Assembly: GCA_963920765.1 (NCBI GenBank)
Contig: OY987243.1
Coordinates: forward strand, 16,554,001-16,618,000
Origin: Ulota crispa
Lineage: Eukaryota; Streptophyta; Bryopsida; Orthotrichales; Orthotrichaceae
Direction: 5' to 3'
DNA: 64,000 nt
Part shown: positions 20,983 through 32,672 of the stretch, piece by piece
Position numbering within the stretch: position 1 is the first letter of the stretch
Layout: each line of letters starts with the position of its first letter
Position numbers and translations under genes: made by a program
The notes under the pieces: model-generated
Database searches by the model: none
What the model was told of the DNA's origin: nothing
The model's input: the letters and a program-made list of their open reading frames with translations, nothing else

Positions 20983-23708
20983 ATGGGCGGGTACCAGCTG
21001 AGTCTACACGGACCTTTACCATCCGATGGGACTCATGGGAGTGATGGTAGCAGTCGAAGATCGTCGACTGGTAGCAGCCGATCTGGACGAGGTGGGAAGC
21101 AGAAGGGTCATCATCATCATGATATCTTTCAATCGAAGCGAGTGCAGAGTATGCTTAGTCCCCCTCGACGCAGCACAGCGTGCTGTGAAGGATTGTCAGA
21201 GCAGCGGGAGTTTGAGAGGAGATTGAGGACCATTGCGCCTCGTCAGGATCTTCACTGCATGGGGCACAGCTTTCGGTCCGAGGACAACGACAGTCTTGCC
21301 CTGTGGGAGGAGGCGGAGCATCCAGCGTCAAACCATCAAGGGTGGGTGAAGCGCACGAGGCCGACTCCACGGTGGCTGGAGGCTATGTGGAAGTTTGACA
21401 CGACGAAGTTCGCGCCATGGCGGAGCTCGCCAGTTCATCCTAAGGCGTCCTCCGATGCCTCGCTGTCTGGTAGAAAAGGAAGCATGAAATCGCTCCATGA
21501 ATCTGCCAAGGCGCCATGGTATTATTCCAACGCCACGGCGAAGATGGGGAAAGGAGAGAGCCGGTCAGTCCGGAGTCCTCTAGGAGCCTGTACTTTATCA
21601 CGACGGAGTGGAGAGTACATTCCCTGGAGTGGAAATCTGTTGATTCCACCTCCTAAGAGTGGTGAGTTCAATAGATCGGAAGGCCGCAAATCCGGGAACT
21701 TTTCGAAGAAGAGGGACACGCAGTTCGTCACTGAAGAAGCTCAGAGGGGGTCATCCTTCGGGAACATGTCATCGAAGCTGGAGCACGCTGAGAAAGAACT
21801 ATGTCTTGCCAATGGCGTCAGATCGGGAATTCCTGCAGAGGATAGCAACATTGTTCAGACTGCTAGACCTCAGGAAGAGGAATCCAACACTGCAAATGCG
21901 TTGCAATGGGAGACGACTACAAAGCATACAGAAGCTGTGACTGACAGTAAATCTACATCGAGGAGTTCCAGTGCGAAGGCCATGGATAGTTCAGTACTAT
22001 CTGACAAGACAAGCGCAGTTCAGGAGAAACAGGATGAATCATCTGCTTTGACATCTATCAAAGGAGATGCGATGGTCTCGTTCAAACGACAGGACGAGCA
22101 ACCTGCCGGGAATCCAGAGACACTAGCTACTGAGGTTACAACATTAAAGGCTCCTCAGCCGTGCTCGAGTTTGGCAGAGCAAGATTGTGATACATCGCCG
22201 TATGAAGCATTACGAAAACGGTACATCCTGAAGGCGGAGAGCGAGCCCTTGGAAGGAAATCTGTACGTAATCCAGCCCACCGCGTCGCGAGCGCATAGCG
22301 TCGTCAACAAAGATGAGGAAGCTGGAATGAGTGTCCAGCCGTGCTTGCTGAATTTTAAGTCATCCAACGATGCCGACGAAGGTGACCACTCCAGTCAGGT
22401 GGAGGCATCCTCGACTTCAGATAGAATGTTGGTATCGCTCCAAACCAAGGTTGTTCGGTCACCTCATCCGGATTCGGGAGTGAAGAAAACACTTGGGGAT
22501 TTTTTTTTGGAGGCTTCTTCTTCACCTCGAAGCATTCTCTGTGGACTGGCAGACGAAGGCAGCCTGCCATCCTCGAACCCGTCTCTGCGGTCCGACCCTG
22601 GAATGTCCACATCCTCAGCCCTACCAACATCTGCATCATCAGAATCCTACTCAAGCTCAGACACATCATTTGATCTTAATGCGACTCCAAACACCGTTGA
22701 GCTTCTCGGATGTGAAGACAACGGCGAACTCCGCTCTTCGACCACAGAGCTTTTGACAGCAACACTTCCCACCCAAGAATTAAGCTCGCAAGTCGATATT
22801 AGCGCCTGCGTTTCCACCGAACTTGAATCCACGTTTCCGCCAAGCAATACTCCACCAGCGAAACGGATTTCGGATGTGCCGCCGTCCGAGGTTGAAGATC
22901 CGCAGATGTCGTCTAACGTCGTTCCGACGTCGAGACCTCGCCACAACAGTTCCACTGCTCGACTGGGAGGGATGCTTTCTCCACTTTGGTTGACGGACGG
23001 TGTTTCTAATTCCAACTATCATAACTGCTTTGTTGCTTCTCGTACTCTTTCTTCTTCTTCTCATGATTACAATCCTGGCAATCGACCTCCGCCTCACGAA
23101 TCCACATTAGAGCTGCTGACGCTGGAGTTCAACGAGAGGAAGTCCAAATCTAAGTGGCAGTTCAGCAACCGGCGGCACTCTTCTGCTGATAGCTCCGATG
23201 CTCCAACCATGATGGTAAGTCTCTGTCTTTGCCATGGCCACATTTCTTGGCGTAATTCCCTTCATTCAGAGGATAGCGTCGGCTTGAATCCAGTTTCTTC
23301 AGTTGCAGCTAGCTAAAGCTTGGATCTTTATCTGCATACAGATATCAATAAACAAGGCCATGAAAAAGATTTTGTCGAAATGCACTGTGAAGCGCTCCAA
23401 CAACAAGGGGAAGTCGAAAATGGAATTGCCTGTTCTCGACACACGCCCGCCAACCCGTTTTCTCTCCTCTGAGGTACTAATTGCTTGTCCACTTATCGTT
23501 CTCGAAGTTACTTTCCCTGATTTGAAGAAACCATTAGGGGTAGTCACAGTTGGTTTTCTTGATTCTTAATCTTCACGGAAATCTCAATCTCAGACCAATC
23601 GTGACTACCCCTACTTGTAACTCCGCTAACTTACAATCTCGACCTGAAACAATATTTATTAACAGATTTTTTTCTGTGTGACAGGTAAAACGAAGAACAG
23701 ATACATAG
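20983..23708 (+). CDS. Serine-rich plant protein of unknown function, three coding exons
   Basis: The proposed CDS joins 20983-23214, 23342-23473 and 23685-23708, giving about 795 residues. The ATG has A at -3 and G at +4. Exon 1 ends ATGATG before GTAAGT, and both later junctions keep phase 0. Exon 3 encodes only VKRRTDT and a stop after a good pyrimidine-rich acceptor. Seen in the protein: a Ser/Gly/Arg-rich N-terminus with HHHH near residue 43; a Trp-rich segment around residues 120-150 (PTPRWLEAMWKFDTTKFAPW); a long Ser/Thr/Glu-rich, probably disordered middle; and a basic C-terminus (KKILSKCTVKRSNNKGKSK). No enzyme motif, signal peptide or membrane segment is visible. A nuclear or scaffold role is only a guess. 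An in-frame alternative acceptor at 23308 would add 11 residues to exon 2; retaining intron 1 would end the protein at 23316. The 744-codon uninterrupted exon with non-AT-rich codon use argues for a real gene. Confidence 0.8.
23215..23341 (+). other. Intron 1 of the serine-rich gene
   Basis: It begins GTAAGTCTCTG and ends TGCATACAG. A second acceptor, TTCAGTTGCAG ending at 23308, lies in the same frame and has a better pyrimidine tract, so acceptor choice is uncertain. Confidence 0.65.
23474..23684 (+). other. Intron 2 of the serine-rich gene, with an internal hairpin
   Basis: It begins GTACTAATTGC and ends TTTCTGTGTGACAG. Within it TAGGGGTAGTCAC (23535-23547) and its exact complement (23601-23613) can form a stem with further partial pairing inward. 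Confidence 0.65.
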
Positions 23709-24451
23709 CCTCATACCAAACACAGCAATAATATTGCGTCGACTCAGCTCTTGGCGACGCTTTTAAACTAAAAATCATGAACTTGCACGTTTGACGATCG
23801 TATTTGCATCAACCAACATTCACAAAGACTGTTGCTTAAGCTTTTTAATGTCATTCCTGTAGTACAATCCCATTGTGTGTGCCCTTATTTATTTCCTATT
23901 ATCCTTCAGCGGAGATGCTTGATGTCAACTAGTCTGCAACAGCGTCTAGTTTTTTTTCCAAGCACCCACAGGAGCTCATAGGCGGACTCAACCACGAGGC
24001 TCTGAAACTGGCCTCCATTAGGTGCTATAGATCATGTACAATAGGACTCCGGGATTTCGTTGTGAAAGAGGAGCATACTGTAGACTGAGCAGATTACCGC
24101 ACCTGAACCGATTTTTCATTGATCCATGGATCAATGGTGTGATTCTAATCACTATTCTTGCGGTGAGGTTGTAGAGGTATGGCTTCGATCCAATTAAGCT
24201 GCGAAGATTGACAGCAGCAATGTTTATATGGGATTCCACCTTAGCATTGCACAGAAAACTGGCAGCAACAACGTAGTTTGACGTTTCTATCAATGTCGAT
24301 GTCCGCATTCATTGGCTTAATTCTAGCCTTTGTAGTATTTGAAACACCTTGGTACAACCAAGATAAGGAGATTGGTTCCTCAGCAGTACAGATATGCTCG
24401 CATGTCTGATATCGTTTACACTCTCGTTCGTTCTGATGCATTAGGAAAATT
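23709..24451. other. Probable 3' UTR and downstream DNA
   Basis: The first few hundred bases keep the more even composition of the gene and probably include its 3' UTR. No strong AATAAA signal was chosen (AATAAT occurs near 23728). Nothing else is recognised. Confidence 0.4.
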
Positions 24452-24452
24452 T

Positions 24453-24858
24453 TGAGCCCTCAAAGAGCCCACAATATTTGACAAATCAAGCTAGCTGAGC
24501 ATGCTAATGTGAGTACTGAAAAAATGACTCATGTCTATTTGCTATCTTGTATAAAGAATCTTTGCCACATGCACAATTGAAAACAATACAAAAAATATTG
24601 CAGTGATAAAACATGTAAATGAACTTACTAATCACTATTTAAGTAATTCACTCATTTATAGAAATAGAGTAAAATAAAATTTATGATTCTATAATATCCA
24701 CGTCTTTATCCAATGGGATGGTATAACAACATAACTTTTATGATTGCATGGAACTCAAAAGGTGGGCAGAAATATGGGATGAGTGATTTATTTGTTGTGA
24801 TAAGTACATATCCTGGGATCTTTTTGAGACTTTGGAGGGAGCTCTTTGAAGGGTCAAA
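24453..24858. mobile_element. TTGAGCCCTC-end element
   Basis: The ends TTGAGCCCTCAAAGAGCCC and GGGAGCTCTTTGAAGGGTCAA are inverted copies with mismatches. Inside, the block before the right end (ATAAGTACATATCCTGGGA) aligns with the right part of 52902-54833. Divergence suggests an old copy. Confidence 0.6.
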
Positions 24859-24861
24859 TTT

Positions 24862-25609
24862 TTTCATTGCCAACTACTCAAACCGTTCCTCCAGTTTCGA
24901 ACGGAAAATCCAAGACGAAAAATTATCTCCAAATGGTTTGCATGAAAACGAGAATTCAAACAATCGTATCGTTGATCTGTCACGAGAGATCATGTTTTGT
25001 TGTGGATTTCTACAGGGATTTTCGATCCAAGGATGCAAAGCACTTTGCCGGATTGGATAATTGCACTTAATCTTTGAGCTTCTGCCTACTGGATTGCACC
25101 GATTTAACGAAGTATGGAGGATAGCGATGGAACTTAAGATTTAGCTCTTGCACTGATCAAGCATCTAAGCTTAGAAACATACCGCAAGGCTGACAGAATG
25201 AGAAAACCAATCCATAGATGCCCAATCAAAGCAGCACTTGTTGGTCAAGTGAATTAAAATCTTACCAATTTTTTTGGTTTCGTATGTTTATAAGGTGAAT
25301 ATTTGCTTGGTCCTTTTTTGAGCATCAATCATCAATGGAAGTTCTTTGGAATTTTTTTTACCTATGGATATTTTTGTCTTGGGGTAATTGTACAAGGGGC
25401 TCATCGCAAAACTCAATTTTTGAATTTGAAGGGCTTTCAAAGATAACCCTCTGAATCTAAGGAAAAAATCACACTCCCCAATATACATAACATCTATGAG
25501 TGAAGCTTGTTTTAGTATAACATTTCTATAAGGTAGATTTTGAAGCAGAGTAAATTGAGTGTAGCTATGTTTATTAACGTGGGAAAAAATCCAACTTTGG
25601 GACTACTGA
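24862..25609. other. Intergenic DNA, nothing recognised
   Basis: No supported gene or terminal repeats. Frames in 24713-25070 overlap the end of the previous repeat and have no recognised domain. Confidence 0.4.
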
Positions 25610-25741
25610 AACGCCATATTTGTTAATTTGGGAAGAAACCCTGATTTTGGGAGTTTAAGATGACCACCTTAAACTAAGCTCTAGGTGTAAGGTGAGTATA
25701 ACTTGAAAATCTAATTTTCCCAATTTAATGAATATGACATT
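25610..25741. mobile_element. AACGCCATATT-end MITE, short copy
   Basis: The ends AACGCCATATTTGTTAATTT and CAATTTAATGAATATGACATT are flanked by CTGA and TTGA (one mismatch in the 4-bp TSD). A further related terminus, CAAATTAACGAATAATGTGTT, follows near 25833, so a second overlapping copy is possible. Confidence 0.75.
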
Positions 25742-25861
25742 TTGAGTTTTATGTCCTTGAGAGATATTCAATAAAATCTCATTTGAGGATGTAAAAACTC
25801 AAAAATCTCAAAATTAGGTTTTTCTCAAATTAACGAATAATGTGTTATATGTTATTCTCTA

Positions 25862-26160
25862 TAATTTTATATTATTTATATGGTTGTATATTTTATTTGA
25901 CATCTCTGCAAAAGATTGAAAGAGTTTGAATATACTCTAACCTTCTCCAACCAAGCATTGTAATCTACTAATCTTTCAATCTATATGTGATGTAATTGGT
26001 ATAATTCATAACATGCCTAATTTGGGAATACTATGGTTATAAACTTACAACTCAAAGAAGTTGAGTGTCACTCTTGGTCAACATTTTGGTTATCTTGTTT
26101 GTTTTAAACATAATCTAGGAAAGACCTCCCTAGTTTTTTTGAACATTGTGTTTTGGTAAG
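25862..26160. other. AT-rich intergenic DNA, nothing recognised
   Basis: No feature supported. Confidence 0.4.
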
Positions 26161-26518
26161 AACTTTAGTAAACTTATGAGCTCTCTAAAATTAATCCAAG
26201 TGCCCCTCAAATTGTGACTCTCTTAGGATGTATTGAGCATAAGCCAGGTACATTAGTAGTATTGTGTGTGAAGTGTCACTAGCCAACTACCTTGAATGAC
26301 TTTCTTATTGTACAATTACTAAGTGCTATAAAAGCATGGATTTGATATGGTATCCAAACTTGAGTTGACACAATCAAGTACAATGTTACAATTTTTTATG
26401 ATTTTTTGGTGTTGTGCACCATCATGATTGAATGGTTGCCTTGTTTCCATTGCGACGTAAGGCTCTTAGCCATCACTGCACTTAAAGTTTTGGATTGGGA
26501 AAAGTAGGTTGTAAACAT

Positions 26519-27074
26519 GGTTGTCTCATTGGCTTGCCTGTCTATCTAGTTCTCCATCCGTCCAAAGTGCTTGATTGAATTTGTCTTTGTCTTGATGGAG
26601 TCAACTCACAGTTGATTTCAAAAAATGATAAAAAATGATGAAAAGAACTTACTTTGTACATGTTGGTGACACTCATTGTAGTCAACATGAAGTCAAAGGT
26701 GGATTTAAAGCCTTATCATGCAATCAAAATAAATAAAAGTGATTTGATTCTTCCCTTTTTAGGTCAAACACTAGAAGAAAAACAAGGATAAACAACTCCA
26801 CAAATCACAACAATTAGGTCACCAGAATTGCCTTGCAACTCCACAAACAACTGCACAACAATTGCACAACTAGATTGTAATTGTGCAAATGCTGTGGAGT
26901 TGTTGTGCAGTTGCAAGGCAGTTCTAGTGACCTAGTCGTTTATCCTTGTTTTTCTTCTAGTGAAACCCTAAAAATGCACTAAAAACAAGAGCAAACACAT
27001 TTGTCCACCAATCTGGTCTAATTTTTCCATATATTTGTGTTGTCCAATAGCCTAAACTTGCCCAAAGTAACAAC
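26519..27074. mobile_element. GGTTGTTAC-end MITE hosting a CACTA miniature
   Basis: The ends GGTTGTCTCATTGG and CCCAAAGTAACAAC match the copy at 38259-38622. Without the 194-bp insertion it is about 360 bp, the same as the sister. Both contain the palindromic TCAACTCAYAGTTGA. Confidence 0.8.
26769..26962. mobile_element. CACTA-like miniature, TSD AAA
   Basis: The ends CACTAGAAGAAAAACAAGG and CCTTGTTTTTCTTCTAGTG are flanked by AAA. CACTA ends with a 3-bp TSD are the hallmark of the CACTA/EnSpm superfamily. The arms continue inward as a foldback. The sister at 38505-38517 lacks it. Confidence 0.9.
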
Positions 27075-27174
27075 ACTTGTTGTAAGATATTTTTCATATC
27101 TCAAAGTACAAATTAAAACCTTTATTGGGGTCCTTTGAAAGGAGACTAGAGGGGGCGTCTAGAGGTTCATGATT

Positions 27175-28380
27175 TTTCTAATGTGTCACATTTTACATGA
27201 AAATTTCATAGTTTTTGCAAGTTCAACAAAGGTTGATGGCAATTTTTAACAAATGTGAAATGCTTTATTCTTTTTGCAAAAGTACTGTTATATTGAAAGG
27301 ATTTACTAAAAATAATACAAAAATAAATTTTGCATATATATGTAACCAAATCCATCATATACATGGTCAAATTCTAGCAAGCCTAAAAGACATTACATTC
27401 AAATTACTATTTCACAAACACAACGTATTAGGCATCTTGTGGATGAAGTTTTTGAGTTTTTGCAAAATTTAAGTGCAAGTAGTGGTTTTACAGCACAAAG
27501 CACTTTGTAAATTATTTCAAGTAGGTTCATTACTAGCTCCAAATTGAGGAAAATCTTAGGAAAATTTTCATAACCATACTTGTAATTTGCGATATTTTGA
27601 TGGATACCCTTGAGTTTTTAGAAATTGAGGGATGTAGTTGTAGGGGTTTTGGAGAGGGAACAATTATCAATACTCATGCATGTCACAAAAGAATTTGCTT
27701 GTGCATGTGCATGGTAATGCTAAGAATCAAGCCTAATGCAATGATAAAAGCATTATTTGTCTCATAGCAAGTTACTCCTGAGAGTTGTGTGCTCAAAGAA
27801 CACAACTTTGATGTTGTGGTGTGCTTGTCAATGTCATTTGATGCCAAACAAAAGAATTAGACATTATTAGGACTAGGGATGTGATTATCAAAAGTGCAAA
27901 CAAGTCATTCATTGAACTTTTCACAACCTTGATATTCTCAAAGATATTCCTGCAATTTCCAAAAAATCAAAAGCATTCATCAAAATACTGCAAAATATAA
28001 GGGTATTCATAAAAAAAAAATCCAAATCCTTATCGCTCTCAAATGCTGCTTGCAAGAGTGACAATCTTGGAGGGAGGTTCATGCCTGGTTCCCATCGGCA
28101 CATCCAACAACAATTCCATTAGCCATGAACATTATCTGAAACAAATCACCAAAAATCTCATTCCTATTGGCAAGGAGTATCATATGAATGAACTTGAATA
28201 ATATCACGTAAATAAAAACTAAAAGCACAAGAAGACCCCATCACTTGAAAAATCTAACATCATTACTACCACTTTGTTGAGGTCAAATGGAGCCATCTCA
28301 TTGGTTGCTTGACATGGGGAAATACATCATTTGAGAATATGTGATTTATTGACGCATTTCTCATACATTTGAAAAACTCA
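27175..28380. other. AT-rich intergenic DNA, nothing recognised
   Basis: No gene or confident repeat. Frames at 27215-27472 and 27921-28103 show no recognised domain. Confidence 0.4.
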
Positions 28381-28384
28381 TTTA

Positions 28385-29000
28385 AACCATGTTGATGGAC
28401 CTGTCAAGGAAGAAGACAAATTCTTCTCACCCAAACACGTCCAATTGTCCAGTGGCAAAGGGCCTTCAGTGTTCACGGTGCCGATGTCATGCCAATGTCA
28501 CCTCAGATGAATGGGCTGACCAGACTCACGTCACCACTCACCAGCTGCTCATCTACGAAACGTTCCGCCCACCATCCATCCGTTTTCTGACGTTTCCAGT
28601 CCAACTATGCATACAGCGTATTCAGCCTCGTATACTCCCATCCACTAGGCAGTTACAGTAGTAGTCCGTCGAAGTTCTCTGTCACCCAGTGTTCATCCAT
28701 TGTTCATCCAAGAGGAAGTCTAGCGAGCTTGGGAACCACTTTTCTTATTACTTTTCCAAAAAAAAACCCTGATCTCAAAACATGCAAAAATTAAGAAGAT
28801 AATTACGCTTTTCTTTACTTTTTTTGGAAGTCAGAAAATTAATACAGGATTGGATATATTATTACCAGTCGACCGGGAATTTTTTATTTTTTATTAGTCG
28901 ACCGCCAAGTAGCCCAGAATGCACTCAGGTTAGGGGAAAATGGATAGAAAAAGAAAGAATAGAATCATTCACTGGGCGTGCAAATTCATTCATCATATCA
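28385..29000. other. Low-repeat island, no gene recognised
   Basis: 28400-28740 is distinctly richer in GC. The 90-codon frame at 28389-28661 resembles nothing known. This could be an exon, a promoter or an old insertion; none can be chosen from the sequence. Confidence 0.35.
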
Positions 29001-29004
29001 GGTA

Positions 29005-29607
29005 AGGTAGGAGGCTCGTGAATGGAGCATCTAAGCGAAAGTGCGCTTCTGTACAAAAATCCGGGCAACTTGGTAAACTGGAAATATTTGTGGTAGAAAG
29101 TCAAAGAAGAGACAGTTTTGTGATCATTTTATTTAAATTTTTTTGAGTTGTATGAATTAACTACAATTTATCAAAGCAAAAAGTGCATAGGTAGTTATTC
29201 TTAATCATAGGTGGTAGCATTCATGATGCAAAGGCTGCTTGTAAATGGAGCACATGAGTCCTAAAAACAACCACTATAAAGTCAAGAATGCTCCAATAAG
29301 GCTCTTAAAGAGTGCAAGCACTTATTCCATATTCTAATACTCAAATCATGATTGAGAACAAGTTTTTATTTATTTTAGTATGACATGTATCCATATTTTA
29401 CGGAAAGACAAATATGAACACAATTATGACCAATAAGCACACACAATAGTGGCTCATGTCACTCTATTAAGTTCCTGAAACAATGCATACACCAGTACAA
29501 TTTCCAAACATAAAAAAATGTGACCCATGTAAGAACCTCTCTGCATTGTTTTTGTGACCCTACATGGTCGTTTCAAAATGCTTGGTCCGAATTAGAGCCT
29601 CCTACCT
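29005..29607. mobile_element. AGGTAGGAGGCTC MITE, 603-bp copy (TA group)
   Basis: Ends AGGTAGGAGGCTCGTGAATG and GAATTAGAGCCTCCTACCT are flanked by TA. The left subterminal sequence matches the 48.9-kb element. The right resembles 409-636, suggesting a recombinant or chimeric copy. Confidence 0.82.
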
Positions 29608-29610
29608 TAG

Positions 29611-30509
29611 TTAAGCCGTAAATGCCCAAGGCACCAAATTTTGGTGTTCAAAACTTTTAAGGAAACTTCAAAATCCTGTTGTAGGTACATATTTCATTGT
29701 TTTAAGGTTTTGTTTTGGAGAAGTTGTTGGTTGAAGTTAGCTTTAGTGTTCAATTTTAATTTCCTCCATACTTTATTCCAATTGTTTTTGGTGGAAGCTA
29801 AACTACAAGCATACCTTTTGTGTCATGAATAGTGCCATAGAACCTATGACAAGTTGCCATATTGAAAAGACATGCATGAAGTTGAGAAAAAGAGGAGGAT
29901 TTCCCTTGGGCACTCCCTTGGGTTGTAAGGGCACTTTTACTAAAATTTTGTCATTTGAACAAAATCTAAAAGTGCTTTTTGATTCATTTCTATTGGAATG
30001 TCTTTGTTATAGAAGATAGAATTCATTCACAATTGAATTTTCTTTCATTCATACTAATTTTTGGTCAATAATTGAAGCTAAAAACTTTCTTTGTATTAAG
30101 CAGTCGCATTTTGACAGCTGTTCTGTAGGCTCATTTGTGAAACTTTGGTCATGGATTTGGAAGTGGGGAAATTAGTTTTCAAGTAACAACAATAAACGCT
30201 AAACTAAGTGTCCTAAGTGGTTGTTTCTCAATTTTGTATCTAAAAGTTGCCAATTTGCAGTAGAAGCTTTGGGCAACTCCAGAAAAAGCAAAAATTTCCA
30301 TATTCATTCACATTCAATTACAAATATCTTAAAACTTGTGTGGTTATTTTGGATTTTTTTGGATAGCACCATCTAGAAGCCTTGAAGCTCAAGATTCAAC
30401 AGTTACAAATTTATCTAGATGTTTGATAATGATTTGACAAGGACAATTCAAAAACTTCAAAACTACCTTCCAAAAACAAGAAAATCACCCCTGGGCATTT
30501 AGGAGCTAA
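29611..30509 (+). mobile_element. TTAA-group element, 0.9-kb family (GGTG-motif ends)
   Basis: The left end is TTAAGCCGTAAATGCCCAAG followed by the palindromic ACACCAAATTTTGGTGT-like motif. The right end GGGCATTTAGGAGCTAA has a decayed target site. It is collinear with 44201-45142 and 56872-57785. Confidence 0.87.
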
Positions 30510-31137
30510 TATTAGTAACTTCCATTCAAAATATCGCGCATTTACAGTTTCTTCAAGAGGGAGTGAAGGTAACCAATATCAAAATGATCAAGAAAGATGT
30601 GACAAAAATTTGCCTTAAAAAGTATACTAAATAGTGTATTTAGGTTGCCTTCACAATTAGGTTGCCTTACCTTAGAAAGTTACCTTGTGAGTCATTACTT
30701 GGCCACTTGGAGATGCATGCAACTTTTGAGATATTAGGATTTCACATACTTTGCAACTTGGATAGTGCTAATTTATTTTTCCACAAAACTATTATTGTTG
30801 CCAAGGCCTTAGTATTTTAAAAAAATTATAACAATAATCAATAATTATTGATACAAAATATTGTTGAATCAGTAAATATGTAGTGTAAAATATCAAAATT
30901 TAGTGTGAGGCAACCTAAATGCACTATCTAGTGAGAGTGTGTATGGTACCAAAGTCAACTTACTGCTGGAATTTTCATTACTTAGCAAACCAAAATGCGA
31001 AAATAACAACTAATTTGAAATTCGTACGAAAAGCTTGTGCTAGCCACCAGTCCACATACAGGGGCTTCTGTCGAGAGCCTAAATGTCTGACCAACGATGT
31101 GGATTCTTCATTAGCTTTATTTCTCAAATGATATGTG
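30510..31137. other. Intergenic DNA, nothing recognised
   Basis: Two segments around 30655 and 30905 are inverted (TTAGGTTGCC and GGCAACCTAA), enclosing about 240 AT-rich bases. This may be a small degraded foldback related to one near 43590-43760, which has the same GGTTGCC/GGCAACYTRAATGCAC ends. Confidence 0.45.
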
Positions 31138-31485
31138 TTAACCCCTAAACGCGCAAGATGACAAAAATCGTCCTTTGGCTATGAAAAAAAGATTCTGCAG
31201 TCTAGAGAAAATTTATTTTTCATCTAGTTTTTTTCAGAAGTGTATCATGGAAGGTAAAAAAATCATCAAATATACTCATATTTTTTAGTATCTCAAGTTG
31301 TGAGAAAATTCAAAATCATTGTGTTAAGTCTCAAGTTGCTCTTATTGTAATTTTCATGGGATCAGCTTGCAATGTTGACTTTTCCAACTTTATGAAGTAA
31401 TAGTACTGGTGCCTATGTGCAAAAATATTATAGATTGCTACAAGTAGGGCAAGCCACAGTGACCCATCCGTCCTTTAAGGGTTAA
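31138..31485 (+). mobile_element. TTAA-group element, ~350-bp family
   Basis: The ends TTAACCCCTAAACGCGCAAG and CCGTCCTTTAAGGGTTAA have TTAA on both sides. It is the same family and orientation as 9269-9627; the copies at 43836 and 58011 are inverted. Confidence 0.9.
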
Positions 31486-32672
31486 TTCCTTGAGATTCCT
31501 CCGGTCCTATTATACAGTGCCCTCCAACAATTCCTCAAACACCCTATTTTGCCATTAAAAGAACTTTGCTAATATGAAATACAATTGGTGTTTGTTGTTT
31601 TGAATCATAGAAGGATTCTTATGCAATCCCAATCAAGTATACCAAATTTTGATTTCTCAAAACTAAAACCCCATTTTTGGTGAATTATTTAGTATTAAAT
31701 TCATGATTGTACATGAAAATTGATTGAAAAATAGTGGTGATAAATTCTTTGAGATTTGATTGCATGGATATGTAGGAAACATCCATATACACATCTTCTA
31801 TGCTAAAAAGAACCCCCTTAAGTAACAAAAATTTGACCTACAATTTTTTTAATGTGACTTGTAATATGCCCAGATTTTGTAAAATATATATTTTTCTATG
31901 AAAATCAAATTTTGCTTTTGATTCCTAATTTCCTATGTTGTGACTAAATCTCTACCTTTGAACATGATGTTATGTTTACTTGGTGAAAATCAACCATTTA
32001 GTTTTTTTGCTAAAACATGGAATATAATTGGTTTGTTTTTGTCAATTTTTTTATCATTGCATCCTTATGCAATCCCAATCAAGCATACCAACTTACAGTT
32101 CCTAAACATCAAAACTCCATTTTTGATGAATCATTTGTAAGAAATTCATGATTTTACATGATAGTTTATTGTAAACATTGGTGATGATTTTTTGGAATTT
32201 GATTCCATGAATATGCATGTAGGAAACATCCATATGCACATCTTCCATGCTAAAAAGACCCCCTTGAGTAACAATAACTTGATCTACAAAAGATTCACTA
32301 AAACTTGTGATAGGCCTCCATACCTAGTTACCTACATGCGAACCAAAACTCCTCATAACTTTCATCTCATTAATTGAGATTGAATGATTCAAAGCTTTCC
32401 ATGTTTACACAAATCTTCCAAAAAAAATGTAATTTAAAAATAAATTTTTTGAGCTATTCGAGTTGCCCAACAAACAAAGAAACTGCGTATTGTGCAATAA
32501 CTTTTGAATCATGAAGTGAAAAGTTATGAAATTTGTTGGACCTTAAAACTATTCCTTGAACACATCATGAGTGAAAATTTCAAGAAAAAACATGAAAAAC
32601 CCATTTGTAGTGAGCTGCCCAAAATTGCTATGTTGCCCCCAAGAAAACGTTGTTCAAGATTTTAGGGATTAA
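31482..32672. mobile_element. Probable TTAA-group element with a large internal duplication
   Basis: It shares the left TTAA with the previous element (TTAATTCCTTGAGATTCC) and ends GATTTTAGGGATTAA. Part of the interior (CATAACTTTCATCTCAT) matches 39654-40620. Termini are weaker than in other copies, so the call is tentative. Confidence 0.5.
31555..32290 (+). repeat. Direct duplication, two ~280-bp copies, spacing ~445 bp
   Basis: Segments 31555-31845 and 32008-32290 align along their length, with shared blocks such as TTATGCAATCCCAATCAAG and AGGAAACATCCATATRCACA. Divergence is visible, so it is not recent. Confidence 0.8.

Larger units (their letters stand above)
26170..27170. mobile_element. 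GAGCYCTC-end element hosting two nested insertions
   Basis: It aligns piecewise with 3064-4240: the region around TGTATTGAGCATAAGCCAGGTACATTAG, the GACTTTCTTATTGTACA block and the ATCTCAAAGTACAAATTAAAA block. Terminal repeats are decayed, so boundaries are approximate. It lacks the GGGTAG insertion and contains the element at 26519-27074. Confidence 0.65.
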
